From positions 1-44,504 of the forward strand of contig NZ_LZSY01000170.1 in assembly GCF_001665625.1 (NCBI RefSeq): a stretch of DNA of 44,504 nucleotides, given 5' to 3'. This document shows, one piece after another, positions 8,411 to 15,874 of the stretch (the first letter of the stretch is position 1; each line of letters begins with the position of its first letter). The translations under genes were made by a program, and so were the position numbers. This DNA is from Mycolicibacterium peregrinum (lineage in GTDB: Bacteria > Actinomycetota > Actinomycetes > Mycobacteriales > Mycobacteriaceae). The notes below the pieces were generated by a model. That model saw nothing but the letters and a program-made list of their open reading frames with translations, searched no databases and was not told the DNA's origin.

Positions 8411-9474
8411 CTTCCGCCACAAGCATGACCAATGTGGAACTGCCCGCTCTTGGCGAGGCGGTCACCGAGGCCACCATCACCCGGTGGCTCAAAGCAGTAG
8501 GCGATGAAGTGCAGCCTGACGAACCCCTGCTCGAGGTCGCCACCGACAAGGTCGATACCGAAGTCTGCTCTCCCGCAGCCGGGATCCTGACTCAGATCAT
8601 CGAACCGGAGGACTCCGTGGTCGAGATCGGCGCGGTCATCGCGGTGATCAGCGCTACCGACGCAGCGCCCACCGAGGAAACGGCCCATGAGCCAGAGAGC
8701 GTTCCAGAGGTCGCCGAGCCGGAACCCGAACCGGAACCTGAACCGGCTGAATCAGCAACGGAGCGCGTCGAGAAGCTCTCGCGGATCCGGCGCACGATTG
8801 CTCAGCGCATGCTGACATCGCTGCAGACATCGGCACAGTTGACGACGGTGGTCGAAGTCGACCTGACCAATGTGGCGCTGGTGCGCAACCGCAACAAAGC
8901 CGAATTCGAGGACAGGACCGGCCAGAAGCTGTCCTATCTGCCGTTTGTCGTCGGCGCTGCCGTGGAAGGCCTTGCGGCACACCCGGTGATCAACGCTTCG
9001 TTGAACGCCGACTGCACCGAGGTCACCTATCACAGTGCCGTCCATCTAGGTGTTGCAGTCGATAGTGACAAGGGTCTGATGGTGCCGGTGATCCGCGACG
9101 CCGAGTCAATGACGTTGGCCGGCTTGGCAGCGGCCATCGCGGCATCGGCCCTGGCGGTGAGATCGGGGACGGTACGGCCTGACGATCTGTCGGGAGGTAC
9201 TTTCACGATCACCAACACCGGAAGCCGCGGTGCGCTGTTCGACACCCCCATCATCAATCAACCCCAATCAGCCATCCTGGGTGTCGGGACAGTGGTCGAA
9301 CGACTGGTTCCTGGGCGCGACGAGCTTGGCAACCTCGTGGTGAAGACGAGTTCGATGGCCTACCTTTCGCTGTCCTACGACCATCGGATCATCGACGGCG
9401 CCGACGCCGCACGCTATCTCGGCACCGTGCGCCATCGCCTGGAGCGCGGCTTCGACGATGCGGACCTTCGATGA
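8407..9474 (+). CDS. 2-oxo acid dehydrogenase E2 (dihydrolipoamide acyltransferase), short form
   Basis: A 355-residue E2. The N-terminal lipoyl domain (about 8-83) carries the lipoylation motif EVATDKVDTEV with Lys48. An acidic, proline-rich linker (about 84-119, PEPEPEPEP) then runs straight into the catalytic domain (about 120-355, starting LSRIRRTIAQRM) with the active-site DHRIIDG (His326, Asp330). The peripheral subunit-binding domain that normally sits between linker and catalytic core is missing. The domain that should hold E1 or E3 is therefore absent. ATG 8407 overlaps the E1 stop. No E3 (lipoamide dehydrogenase) gene is in the window, so it must be shared from elsewhere. Confidence 0.9.
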   Translation: MTSATSMTNVELPALGEAVTEATITRWLKAVGDEVQPDEPLLEVATDKVDTEVCSPAAGILTQIIEPEDSVVEIGAVIAVISATDAAPTEETAHEPESVPEVAEPEPEPEPEPAESATERVEKLSRIRRTIAQRMLTSLQTSAQLTTVVEVDLTNVALVRNRNKAEFEDRTGQKLSYLPFVVGAAVEGLAAHPVINASLNADCTEVTYHSAVHLGVAVDSDKGLMVPVIRDAESMTLAGLAAAIAASALAVRSGTVRPDDLSGGTFTITNTGSRGALFDTPIINQPQSAILGVGTVVERLVPGRDELGNLVVKTSSMAYLSLSYDHRIIDGADAARYLGTVRHRLERGFDDADLR

Positions 9475-9782
9475 CAAAAGAACCGCGAAAAGCGGGACGA
9501 CCTACAAATATCAACTCGCACATGCTTACTGAAACTGGCCGCATGCTCTCGTTTGTGGCTCGATGGGCACCGTTCGATCACGGCGACGAATACATCTTGC
9601 CGGAGTTCGGCATCGCACCGTCGACCTTCTATCATCGAGTGCTGGTGCTCGTTCGGGAAGCACCGCCCCGGGCGATGCGCGAATCCGATCGAGAACGTGT
9701 GATCGGAATCTGTTCGGCGAAACTCGCCGCTCTCGGTCATTCCGACCAAGCTCGCGCGACCGATCACGCGCAGAGATCTTGA
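9471..9782 (+). CDS. Small uncharacterised protein coupled to E2
   Basis: A 103-residue protein whose ATG overlaps the E2 stop (ATGA 9471-9474), which strongly supports translation. The N-terminus has a basic KAGRPTN segment, followed by FVARWAPFDHGDEYILPEFGIAPSTFYHRVLVLV, which looks like a short helical, HTH-like module. I recall DUF3263-type mycobacterial proteins with a similar pattern, but this is not certain. It may be a small DNA-binding or accessory protein of the E1/E2 operon. An IclR gene follows after 37 bases. Confidence 0.6.
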   Translation: MTKEPRKAGRPTNINSHMLTETGRMLSFVARWAPFDHGDEYILPEFGIAPSTFYHRVLVLVREAPPRAMRESDRERVIGICSAKLAALGHSDQARATDHAQRS

Positions 9783-9819
9783 CCACCGGGACCGAACTCC
9801 CTCTCGTACGCAGGGCCGC

Positions 9820-10566
9820 ATGGTGCTGAACACGATCGACCGCACCGGGAAGGTGCTCGATCTCTTCACGGCTGAGACACCAGAGTGGGGTGTGACGGCG
9901 GTGGCCGCGAGGCTGCAGCTGCCGAAGTCGACGACCTTCGACATCATGTCCAGTCTTGCAGCGATTGGTCTGCTGCAACAGACTTCAGGCGACCGCTATC
10001 GACTCGGCTGGCGCGTTCTGCTCTTCAGTGGCCGGCTCATGAGTTCCAGCTGTTTCAATGCCGATACAAATCGGCGTGTGGCAGCGCTCTCCCACCAGCT
10101 CTCAGCCGCGGTGACCATCGGCGCGTGGGATGGTCGAGGCGTCGTCTGCATCACCAATGCATCCGCAGATCGGACGGATCCGATAGTCACTCGCGGAGTT
10201 CATATTTCCGGCCACACCTCGGCACTCGGGAAGTTGCTCATGGCGCAGCTACCATGGTCCACGGTTGAAGAACTCATCGACCGCAACGGATTGCCGAGGC
10301 TCACGGAGAACTCGGTGGTTGACGTGAATATCCTTCATGCGCAGCTCATCTCCGCCCGACGCGACGACGTCGCGATAGAGCACGGTGAAACCATCCCGGA
10401 CCAGTCATGTATCGCCGTAGGCATCCATCAGCGTGACCATCGGGCGATTGCGGCATTGTCGATCAGCGCACCAACGGAACGGCTTCTGAACCGCAGAGAA
10501 GAGTACATTCGCATCGCCAGGCGGACAGCGCATAGCCTCGTCCAGAACGCGGTTCCGCCGCACTGA
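9820..10566 (+). CDS. IclR-family transcriptional regulator
   Basis: A 248-residue IclR-type regulator. The N-terminal winged helix (about 5-60) reads VLDLFTAETPEWGVTAVAARLQLPKSTTFDIMSSLAAIGLL. The C-terminal effector domain has HISGHTSALGKLLMAQLP and IPDQSCIAVGI, in place of the usual conserved SALGKA and GxxCVAVP motifs. It is the last gene of the E1/E2/103-aa run and is probably co-transcribed. Together with the divergent Lrp gene it places two metabolite-sensing regulators around a single E1/E2 pair. The effector is unknown. Confidence 0.85.
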   Translation: MVLNTIDRTGKVLDLFTAETPEWGVTAVAARLQLPKSTTFDIMSSLAAIGLLQQTSGDRYRLGWRVLLFSGRLMSSSCFNADTNRRVAALSHQLSAAVTIGAWDGRGVVCITNASADRTDPIVTRGVHISGHTSALGKLLMAQLPWSTVEELIDRNGLPRLTENSVVDVNILHAQLISARRDDVAIEHGETIPDQSCIAVGIHQRDHRAIAALSISAPTERLLNRREEYIRIARRTAHSLVQNAVPPH

Positions 10567-10620
10567 ACCGTCAACGTCGGCTGACCAATCCCGTTGTGCG
10601 CGAGCGATCCGCGAGACTTG

Positions 10621-10881
10621 TCAGCAAGGCATGGTGGCTCTCGCGGCGCACGGTTTGGCGGTGTGGGTCGGCCGGGCGAATGAAGTGGCCAGCTCCTTCG
10701 GAGCCGTTGACCGCGTCACCGTGGCCGACGAAAGATCGTCGCTACGCGCCACGCTGGCTCCGGCGACGTCAGTTCCATGAGTGAAGGACATCGCACCCAT
10801 CCCTACCGCTGCCGCCACACCCATCACCGCCGACAGCGTCTTTAGGTTTCCGGTGACGCGTCCAATTGCGCTGGCTCCCAT
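10621..10881 (-). CDS. Small exported or membrane-anchored mycobacterial protein
   Basis: An 86-residue protein starting MGASAIGRVTGNLKTLSAVMGVAAAVGMGAMS, i.e. a basic N-terminus and one hydrophobic segment (about 16-33) that fits a signal peptide or membrane anchor. The rest is low-complexity, Ser/Thr/Ala/Pro-rich. GGGAGAA lies 5-6 bases upstream of ATG 10881, which fixes the start. I recall similar short proteins in other mycobacteria, all of unknown function. It converges with the IclR gene. Confidence 0.6.
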   Translation of the reverse strand: MGASAIGRVTGNLKTLSAVMGVAAAVGMGAMSFTHGTDVAGASVARSDDLSSATVTRSTAPKELATSFARPTHTAKPCAARATMPC

Positions 10882-11305
10882 GGTGTTCTCCCATCGAACG
10901 TGACGACCCGCCGATATACCCGAGGGCCGATGACAGTGACAGGAACCACATTGCCTGCGAGACGTGATGCACGTCATTGACTGTCCGGCTATTTCGGATC
11001 GGCCTCTTCTCCGTGGTGTTGATCGTGAATTTCGGAGTCGTCAGGGTGTGGTTGGATGCCCAGGTGCATTGCCTGGGAGGCTGAACCGGCGTCGGCAAGC
11101 GGGAATGCCGCCGAGCTGGTGACCTAGCAAGGCCCGTAGGAGGCCGATGGCCGCGGAGAGCTGCGACGGTGAAGCTGATTTGGTCGATGAGCAGCGCGGC
11201 GTGATGGCCAGGGTGGTCATAGCCGGTGCTCCGTGGCTGCGCGACAAGTCGAGCAGCGATAGAGTACCGTCGCTGTCCCGCAGGGCTTCTCGCGCGCTCA
11301 GGCTG
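10882..11305. other. Gene-free stretch
   Basis: About 420 bases between the small exported protein gene and the secreted-protein relic. I see no convincing reading frame on either strand. The open frame that crosses it on the minus strand has unstructured, Arg/Pro/His-rich composition typical of a shadow frame. It probably contains the promoter of the gene ending at 10621 and decayed sequence downstream of the relic. Confidence 0.4.
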
Positions 11306-11690
11306 TCCGATTGACTTGACCTCGGTGACGCTCACCCAGAATCCCTCGTTGGTCCGGTTGTTGGTGAACCGGGTTCCGTCGTTGAGCGCCTCAACCGCCC
11401 AGCCGTTGACGACATAGGTCTGGTCGTAGCGGATCAGGTGCGGTGGGTCGATCACGCCCAGGTCGGCGGCCAGGTAGGTGAAGGTGCCGCTCTCGTTGAG
11501 CGACACCGAGTTCGCGATGTCGCCCGTGCTGACCAGCGGCGGATTGACGAACTGCACGGTGCAACTGACGTGGCCCTGTCGATGCCGCACAGCGTGCGCC
11601 CCAACTCGGTTCTGATGTATGTGGCCCCATTTGGTCCCGTCGGCAGGATCTCGTCGCCGGCGGTGATAGCCGGGGCACCGCGTACTCCTC
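11306..11690 (-). pseudogene. Relic of a secreted mycobacterial protein, frameshifted
   Basis: Two frames carry one protein. The frame read from about 11690 gives APAITAGDEILPTGPNGATYIRTELGRTLCGI (in parts); the adjacent frame from about 11570 gives HVSCTVQFVNPPLVS, then TFTYLAADLGVIDPP, TYVVNGWAVEALNDGTRFTN and GFWVSVTEVKSI. Joined, these match a family of small secreted mycobacterial proteins that normally have a signal peptide and end shortly after a GMFVSIE-like segment. Here the signal peptide is gone, a frameshift lies near 11570, and no stop follows the conserved end. The family is of unknown function. Confidence 0.65.
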
Positions 11691-11711
11691 ACGTTGCGCG
11701 TCATCGAATAC

Positions 11712-11752
11712 CGATCGACAGCCCCGAAACCCCCGGCCGGGGCTGCCGATCG
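11712..11752 (-). terminator. Strong stem-loop downstream of the 11820-12092 gene
   Basis: Arms 11712-11726 and 11738-11752 are complementary over 15 bases with one G-U type mismatch, around an 11-base loop. It begins about 70 bases after the stop of the minus-strand secreted protein gene. There is no U-run, which is common for actinobacterial terminators. Confidence 0.6.
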
Positions 11753-11819
11753 CACCGCTGCGACCCGATGGGGAGTTCAGGTCGCAACGATGAGTCTTGG
11801 TTTCGGGGAAACTACGGCG

Positions 11820-12092
11820 CTAGTTCACCCGCTCGGTCGGGCTGTCGGTGTTGTGCAGATACCACAGGCCGTCGTCGTGCTGCATGCAATACCAGTACTT
11901 GAGGAACGCGTCGTCATCGATGTTCTCAAGGCGCTGATCGGGTCCGTCCTTGATGCACGACGCCTCCGTCTGCCAGCTCCGCGGGATACCGTTGGCGTCC
12001 CGCACGACCACGTCATCGGCGTGCGCGATGCCGGCGGTGGCCATCACGGCGCCCAGCGCCAGCGCTGCGGCCACGGCAAACTTCTTCAGCAC
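11820..12092 (-). CDS. Small secreted protein
   Basis: A 90-residue protein. GTG 12092 is chosen because GAGGAGAA lies 5 bases upstream and it starts a clean signal peptide: LKKFAVAAALALGAVMATAGIAHADD with likely cleavage after AHA. The mature part is about 65 residues with two Cys (ASCIKDG and YWYCMQH), which could form a disulfide outside the cell. I do not recognise the function; similar short secreted proteins occur in mycobacteria. A strong hairpin lies downstream. Confidence 0.75.
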   Translation of the reverse strand: MLKKFAVAAALALGAVMATAGIAHADDVVVRDANGIPRSWQTEASCIKDGPDQRLENIDDDAFLKYWYCMQHDDGLWYLHNTDSPTERVN

Positions 12093-12244
12093 AGGGTTCT
12101 CCTCACACTCGGGACCGGGTCGGGCAATCCCGCGCAAACCGAGTGGAACCTAGCGAGAGAACGTCGAGTTCGCTTCCGGAAAACTCACAGGCTGTTGAGA
12201 AATCACCGGCGGGCGACCCCTACGGGGAAGATCCGCTGCTGCCT

Positions 12245-13033
12245 TTACTGTGCGTGCCGTCGGTATTGGCTGGGGGTCAATCCGACCCGGCTTTTGAACG
12301 TGGTCGCGAAGTGACTGGGTGTCGAAAATCCTATGGCTGTGGTGATCTCAGTAACACTCAACGTTGAGGTAGCCAGCAGGTGTTTTGCGCGCGAGATGCG
12401 TTGGTCGATGACGTATTGGTGTGGGGTGGTGTGAAACGCTTCGTTGAAGGCTGCGGCGAACCGGTTGATAGGCATGCGGGCGATATCAGCAAGTTCCTGC
12501 AGACTGATATGTACGTCGAGACTGTCTTCGAGGTATTCGCGCAGCAGAGACTGCATGTTGGCGCTGAGGGTCTTGGGTGCCTGCTCGACATCGACCGCGG
12601 CGGCGGGGATGTAGCGATCTCTGAGGTGCAGACGCACCGTCTCGTTCAACGAGTCTTGGAGCAGCCGAGCACCCACGTCGCTGCGGTCCCGCAGGCCATA
12701 CATGCGTTGCACCAACTCAAACAGCAGGTGATCGCGCCCTACCGCCGGCACCAGGGGGTACGCCCCTAGCGCAGCAGTGGGAATTGTGAGTTGGCAGTAG
12801 TCGGCCACCGTGTTGCCGCGAGCAAGCGCAGCGCCTCGGTGTTCAGCAGGAAGTATCCAGACACTGCCCGCTTGTGGTGTCTCAACTCGGCGTGTGCCCA
12901 TACTTTCGACGTCGTATTCCTTGGCGAGGACACGTCCGCCGCGGTAGACCATGATGGTGTGGGCGGGTTGCAGAAATTCGCAGTCCGCCGATCCATCGAG
13001 GTGCTGGCTGACATACTCGAAATCGACATTCAT
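12245..13033 (-). CDS. AraC-family regulator (first of a related pair)
   Basis: A 262-residue regulator with an AraC-binding-like N-terminal sensor domain (about 1-140; contains GSVWILPAEHRGAALARG) and a C-terminal double HTH (about 160-262). The second HTH reads SVTEITTAIGFSTPSHFATTFKSRVGLTPSQYRR. It is similar in sequence to the AraC protein at 15875-16756 (shared FSTPSHFATTF and TTPHQY segments). It is divergent from the hydrolase gene at 13355, with a 7-bp inverted repeat between them, so it probably regulates that gene. Confidence 0.88.
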   Translation of the reverse strand: MNVDFEYVSQHLDGSADCEFLQPAHTIMVYRGGRVLAKEYDVESMGTRRVETPQAGSVWILPAEHRGAALARGNTVADYCQLTIPTAALGAYPLVPAVGRDHLLFELVQRMYGLRDRSDVGARLLQDSLNETVRLHLRDRYIPAAAVDVEQAPKTLSANMQSLLREYLEDSLDVHISLQELADIARMPINRFAAAFNEAFHTTPHQYVIDQRISRAKHLLATSTLSVTEITTAIGFSTPSHFATTFKSRVGLTPSQYRRHAQ

Positions 13034-13354
13034 AGCTCTGGACGCTCTCCTGCCGCATTGAAGGGCTCAAGTATTCGAGTACCTCGTAGCTGCGCCGGAG
13101 GTACGGCATCAGTCCATATTCGACCCGTTCGCTGCACATTAGCAATGTGACAAGGCGGCGGCTGTGGGGTTTTTGATAGGCGAGCGGTTTTCGAAGGTGC
13201 TCTTTGCTGCCGGGTCACTAACTTGGTCGCCAGGGGGCGGCATGCACCTCTGCATTACAGGGTCCCGCGGGGCATCCAGGCGCGCCGATACCCAATAGCG
13301 TCGCCGGCCGCGACCGCGGACGCCAGCATCAGTTTGAGCAGGAGGACATTTTCC
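13034..13354. promoter_or_regulatory. Divergent control region between AraC and hydrolase genes
   Basis: A 321-base gene-free stretch between divergent genes. It holds an inverted repeat at 13079-13104 (arms gtacctc/gaggtac, 12-base spacer) about 46 bases before the AraC start, and the AGGAGG ribosome binding site of the hydrolase at 13340-13345. I see no gene in it. Confidence 0.45.
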
Positions 13355-14329
13355 ATGGCTAACCACGGCAACTACAACCCAGAGAAGGTCAGCTTCGACT
13401 CGCACGGAGAGCCCATCGCGGGGGTGCTGTACCGCCCGAACGGCGATGGACCATTTCCGGCCGTCGTGATCCTGGGGCCCTACTCGTTCGAAAAGGAACA
13501 GGCTCCGACCCATTACGCCACCCGTCTGGCCGATGAAGGCTATGCCGCGCTGGCGTTCGATCCACGCACCGTCGGGGAAAGCAGCGGCACGCCGCGGCGC
13601 CTGGAGAACCCCAAGATGAAGAACGAGGATGCGGTCGCCGCTCTGGACTACATCGTCGGCCGCGGCGACATCGATTCGGACCGTGTGTACGGGCTCGGGG
13701 TATGTCAGGGCGGTCCGGAGTGGCTCGACATCGCGTCCTACGACGACCGCGTGTGCGCGGTAGCAGCAGTCACCGGCTACTACCGCGACCATGAAACCGA
13801 CCTGTTCATGATCGCCGCCGGTGTCAGCGAGAACCCGTTTGACCCCGCCACCGCACCCACGACCGAACAACTCGAGGCTCTTCTGGCCGCCCGACTTGAG
13901 CGTGCCCGCCAGGCCAAGGCGCTCTACGAGGAAACCGGTGAGGTCGTTTACCAGCCGCTGGTTTCGCCCGACCTCGGCGATCCGATCAAGGGTTCGGATG
14001 CTGGTCTGCCCGGGCCGCTGGTGTGGAGCTGGTATGGCTCATGGACGCTCAAAGGCTGGGAGAACCGCTACGCGATCATGAGCGACCTCGACCACTTCGA
14101 CTACACCACCGTGCCCGGCGTAGCCAAACTGCAAAAGCCGGCACTGCTCGTACACTCCGACTCCTGCATGAATCCTGCCGCCGCCCGGCGGCACTTCGAG
14201 TCCATTCCGACGTCAGACAAGAAGCTGATCTGGGAGAACGGGACCAATCACTTCCAGTACTACGACCAGCCCGACATTGTCGACCGCACCGTCGGTCACG
14301 TGGCCGACTGGTTCGAGAAGCACACTTAA
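13355..14329 (+). CDS. Alpha/beta hydrolase with Cys nucleophile (dienelactone-hydrolase-like)
   Basis: A 324-residue cytosolic hydrolase. ATG 13355 is preceded by AGGAGG at 13340-13345. The N-terminal segment VSFDSHGEPIAGVLYRPNG is typical of single-domain hydrolases of the YcjY/DLH type. The elbow is GLGVCQGG, putting Cys117 where Ser is usual, as in dienelactone hydrolase. The likely acid is in LLVHSDSCMN and the His in GTNHFQYYD. The substrate is unknown. It stands alone between two related AraC regulators and ends in a good terminator, so it is probably monocistronic and under AraC control. Confidence 0.82.
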   Translation: MANHGNYNPEKVSFDSHGEPIAGVLYRPNGDGPFPAVVILGPYSFEKEQAPTHYATRLADEGYAALAFDPRTVGESSGTPRRLENPKMKNEDAVAALDYIVGRGDIDSDRVYGLGVCQGGPEWLDIASYDDRVCAVAAVTGYYRDHETDLFMIAAGVSENPFDPATAPTTEQLEALLAARLERARQAKALYEETGEVVYQPLVSPDLGDPIKGSDAGLPGPLVWSWYGSWTLKGWENRYAIMSDLDHFDYTTVPGVAKLQKPALLVHSDSCMNPAAARRHFESIPTSDKKLIWENGTNHFQYYDQPDIVDRTVGHVADWFEKHT

Positions 14330-14338
14330 CCTGCCGGT

Positions 14339-14370
14339 TGAGCCGGACCCACTGAGGCTGGTCTGGCTCA
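14339..14370 (+). terminator. Intrinsic terminator of the Cys hydrolase gene
   Basis: An 11-base stem (14339-14349 with 14360-14370, one G-U pair) around a 10-base loop, starting 10 bases after the TAA. There is no U-run. Confidence 0.65.
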
Positions 14371-14544
14371 GCCCCTGGTCGGGCCTCATACCGTCCCGCC
14401 CGGCGCCATTTTGATTCCGCCGGATGGAGGCCCGGCGTCAAGCGCCTCGCGGATCAGCCCAAGGAGACGGCCTCGCACTCTGTGGTCCTGGAGATGTGGC
14501 GGGTTCTGGACGAGCATCGTGACTGCCTGTGCCACGTATGAGCA

Positions 14545-14574
14545 GGCCCTGCAACCGGATTCGGTTGCGGGGCC
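14545..14574 (-). terminator. Terminator of the lipoprotein gene
   Basis: A 13-base stem (14545-14557 with 14562-14574, one G-U type pair) and a 4-base loop, 17 bases beyond the lipoprotein stop on the minus strand. The short loop and long stem make this the cleanest terminator in the window. Confidence 0.75.
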
Positions 14575-14591
14575 TTCTCATAGACGGCTTG

Positions 14592-15089
14592 TCAGCCGAT
14601 CTGGCAGACCCACCCGCCGTCGCTGTCAGGCACGTACACGCCGGGGACGCCCATGCCGGTGGTGCAAGCCGAGCCGCCCGGGTCGTCGTCGCGCTGCTCG
14701 GTCGGCGCCGAGGTGTTACCGTCCCCACCGTTCTCACCCGGATCCGTACCGGCTCCGTGGTTCGGGTTGGTGCAGATGGTGCCCTCGCACGGCACGTCCG
14801 ATCCGTCGCCGTTCGGGTTCGGCATCACAGCGCCGCCGTTCTCCGATGGGTCCTCTCCTGCACCGTGATTCGGGTTGGTGCAGATCGTGCCCTGGTCCGG
14901 ACCGGTACAGCTCGGCTGGTTGTTGTTGCCACCGGGTGCGGGGGCGGAAGGCTTGGGCGTCACCGTGACGGTGCGGGTCGGTGCCTTACTCGGGGCGGGC
15001 GCAGGTGCGTCCTCGGGGGCCCCGCACGCTGCGGCCACCAGAGTGAGCGCAGCTAGCGCCGAGGCGAGGCGGATTGTGCGGGTTCGCAT
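14592..15089 (-). CDS. Lipoprotein with a duplicated 20-residue Cys motif
   Basis: A 165-residue exported protein. The N-terminus (MRTRTIRLAS) leads to a hydrophobic segment and lipobox-like LVAAAC|G, so Cys22 would be lipid-modified and the protein tethered outside the membrane. A Pro/Ala/Thr-rich linker (about 28-56) follows. Then a motif beginning GTICTNPNHGAG and ending ENGG occurs twice, at residues 67-86 and 103-122, differing at two positions, followed by a tail with PGVYVPDSDGGWVC. Six Cys after the lipobox suggest disulfides. I do not recognise the family; a cell-envelope role is only inferred. Confidence 0.8.
   Translation of the reverse strand: MRTRTIRLASALAALTLVAAACGAPEDAPAPAPSKAPTRTVTVTPKPSAPAPGGNNNQPSCTGPDQGTICTNPNHGAGEDPSENGGAVMPNPNGDGSDVPCEGTICTNPNHGAGTDPGENGGDGNTSAPTEQRDDDPGGSACTTGMGVPGVYVPDSDGGWVCQIG
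14724..14891 (-). repeat. Two 60-base in-gene repeats in the lipoprotein
   Basis: The copies at 14832-14891 and 14724-14783 encode near-identical 20-residue units (see the lipoprotein entry). They are separated by 48 bases, and the conservation includes the nucleotide level around GGTTGGTGCAGAT, suggesting a recent or selected duplication. Confidence 0.75.
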
Positions 15090-15514
15090 CTGGTTCCTAG
15101 TTCGTCTGTGGTGATGATTGCCGGCGTTCCTTCAGTGGCGCGCAGTTGGGCGCTGAACGCAAAATCCGGTTACCGAAATGGGATCAAAACGGCAACCGGA
15201 TCGCACGCCTACGACGCCTATTCGTGTGACGCGTGCCCAGGATACGAATCGCTCCTTGCGGACGCTTTCGAAAAATCCGACCACTTGCCGATAATCTCCA
15301 GTTCCCGGTGTCACTGGTGGTGAATTCCAACCTGGTCGTGGTGCGCGATCGCAAGGCGGCGCCGAACCGCGAGCCGCTCAAGCGGGTTCCCGGATGACCT
15401 TCATCCGCCAGAGCCGGTCCTGCACCACGCCTGCGCGTATCGACTGGTCTCAGTAATGTTGCCGGTTCCGATGCACGTGCACCTGACGCGCATCGCCGTA
15501 CTCGATTGCGGGTG

Positions 15515-15676
15515 TCAATGAGACCCCAAGACTGACGCATACCGACCCCAGAAGAGTACGACCGCCACGCCGTATGCCACAGGTGCCGCGCCGCGCTCGT
15601 GCACCGCGATGGCTGGGAGCCGCACGAAACCGACTGGAGCAGTGACGAAGCTTGCGAAATGCAGATGGCGAGTCAT
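15515..15676 (-). CDS. Possible 53-residue small protein
   Basis: ATG 15676 has GGAGG seven bases upstream on the minus strand. The product starts MTRHLHFASF and contains a hydrophobic stretch, PVAYGVAVVLFWG, that could span a membrane. No family is recognised and there is no partner gene. The good ribosome binding site is the main support; it could equally be chance. Confidence 0.25.
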   Translation of the reverse strand: MTRHLHFASFVTAPVGFVRLPAIAVHERGAAPVAYGVAVVLFWGRYASVLGSH

Positions 15677-15837
15677 CCGCCAGCCTCCGAACAAGGGGCA
15701 GATGCTGAACGCAATCCTGGTTGCCGAACGAAACTGCTCGTTCGGCATCCAGGCCGCGCGTCGACGTCGCCTAATTCGTAGGACGCACAGCAACGGTATC
15801 CGGAGGGCCCCGTGTGGCGTTGTCGGAAAACACATGC

Positions 15838-15857
15838 CGGAGTTGCGAAAAACTCCG
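15838..15857 (-). terminator. Stem-loop after the second AraC gene
   Basis: A 7-base stem (15838-15844 with 15851-15857) around a 6-base loop, about 18 bases beyond the AraC stop on the minus strand. Confidence 0.55.
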
Positions 15858-15874
15858 ATGGGTTTTGTCAGGCT

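Larger units (their letters stand above)
15090..15874. other. Long stretch without a convincing gene
   Basis: About 785 bases between the lipoprotein and the second AraC gene. The only candidate I can support weakly is the 53-codon minus-strand frame at 15515-15676. The other open frames have basic, low-complexity composition typical of shadows. The stretch ends with the AraC terminator at 15838-15857. Confidence 0.4.

Noticed and set aside
10769..11755. Single 328-residue minus-strand protein over the relic
   Set aside because: Only the middle part is like a known family; the rest is shadow sequence after a frameshift.
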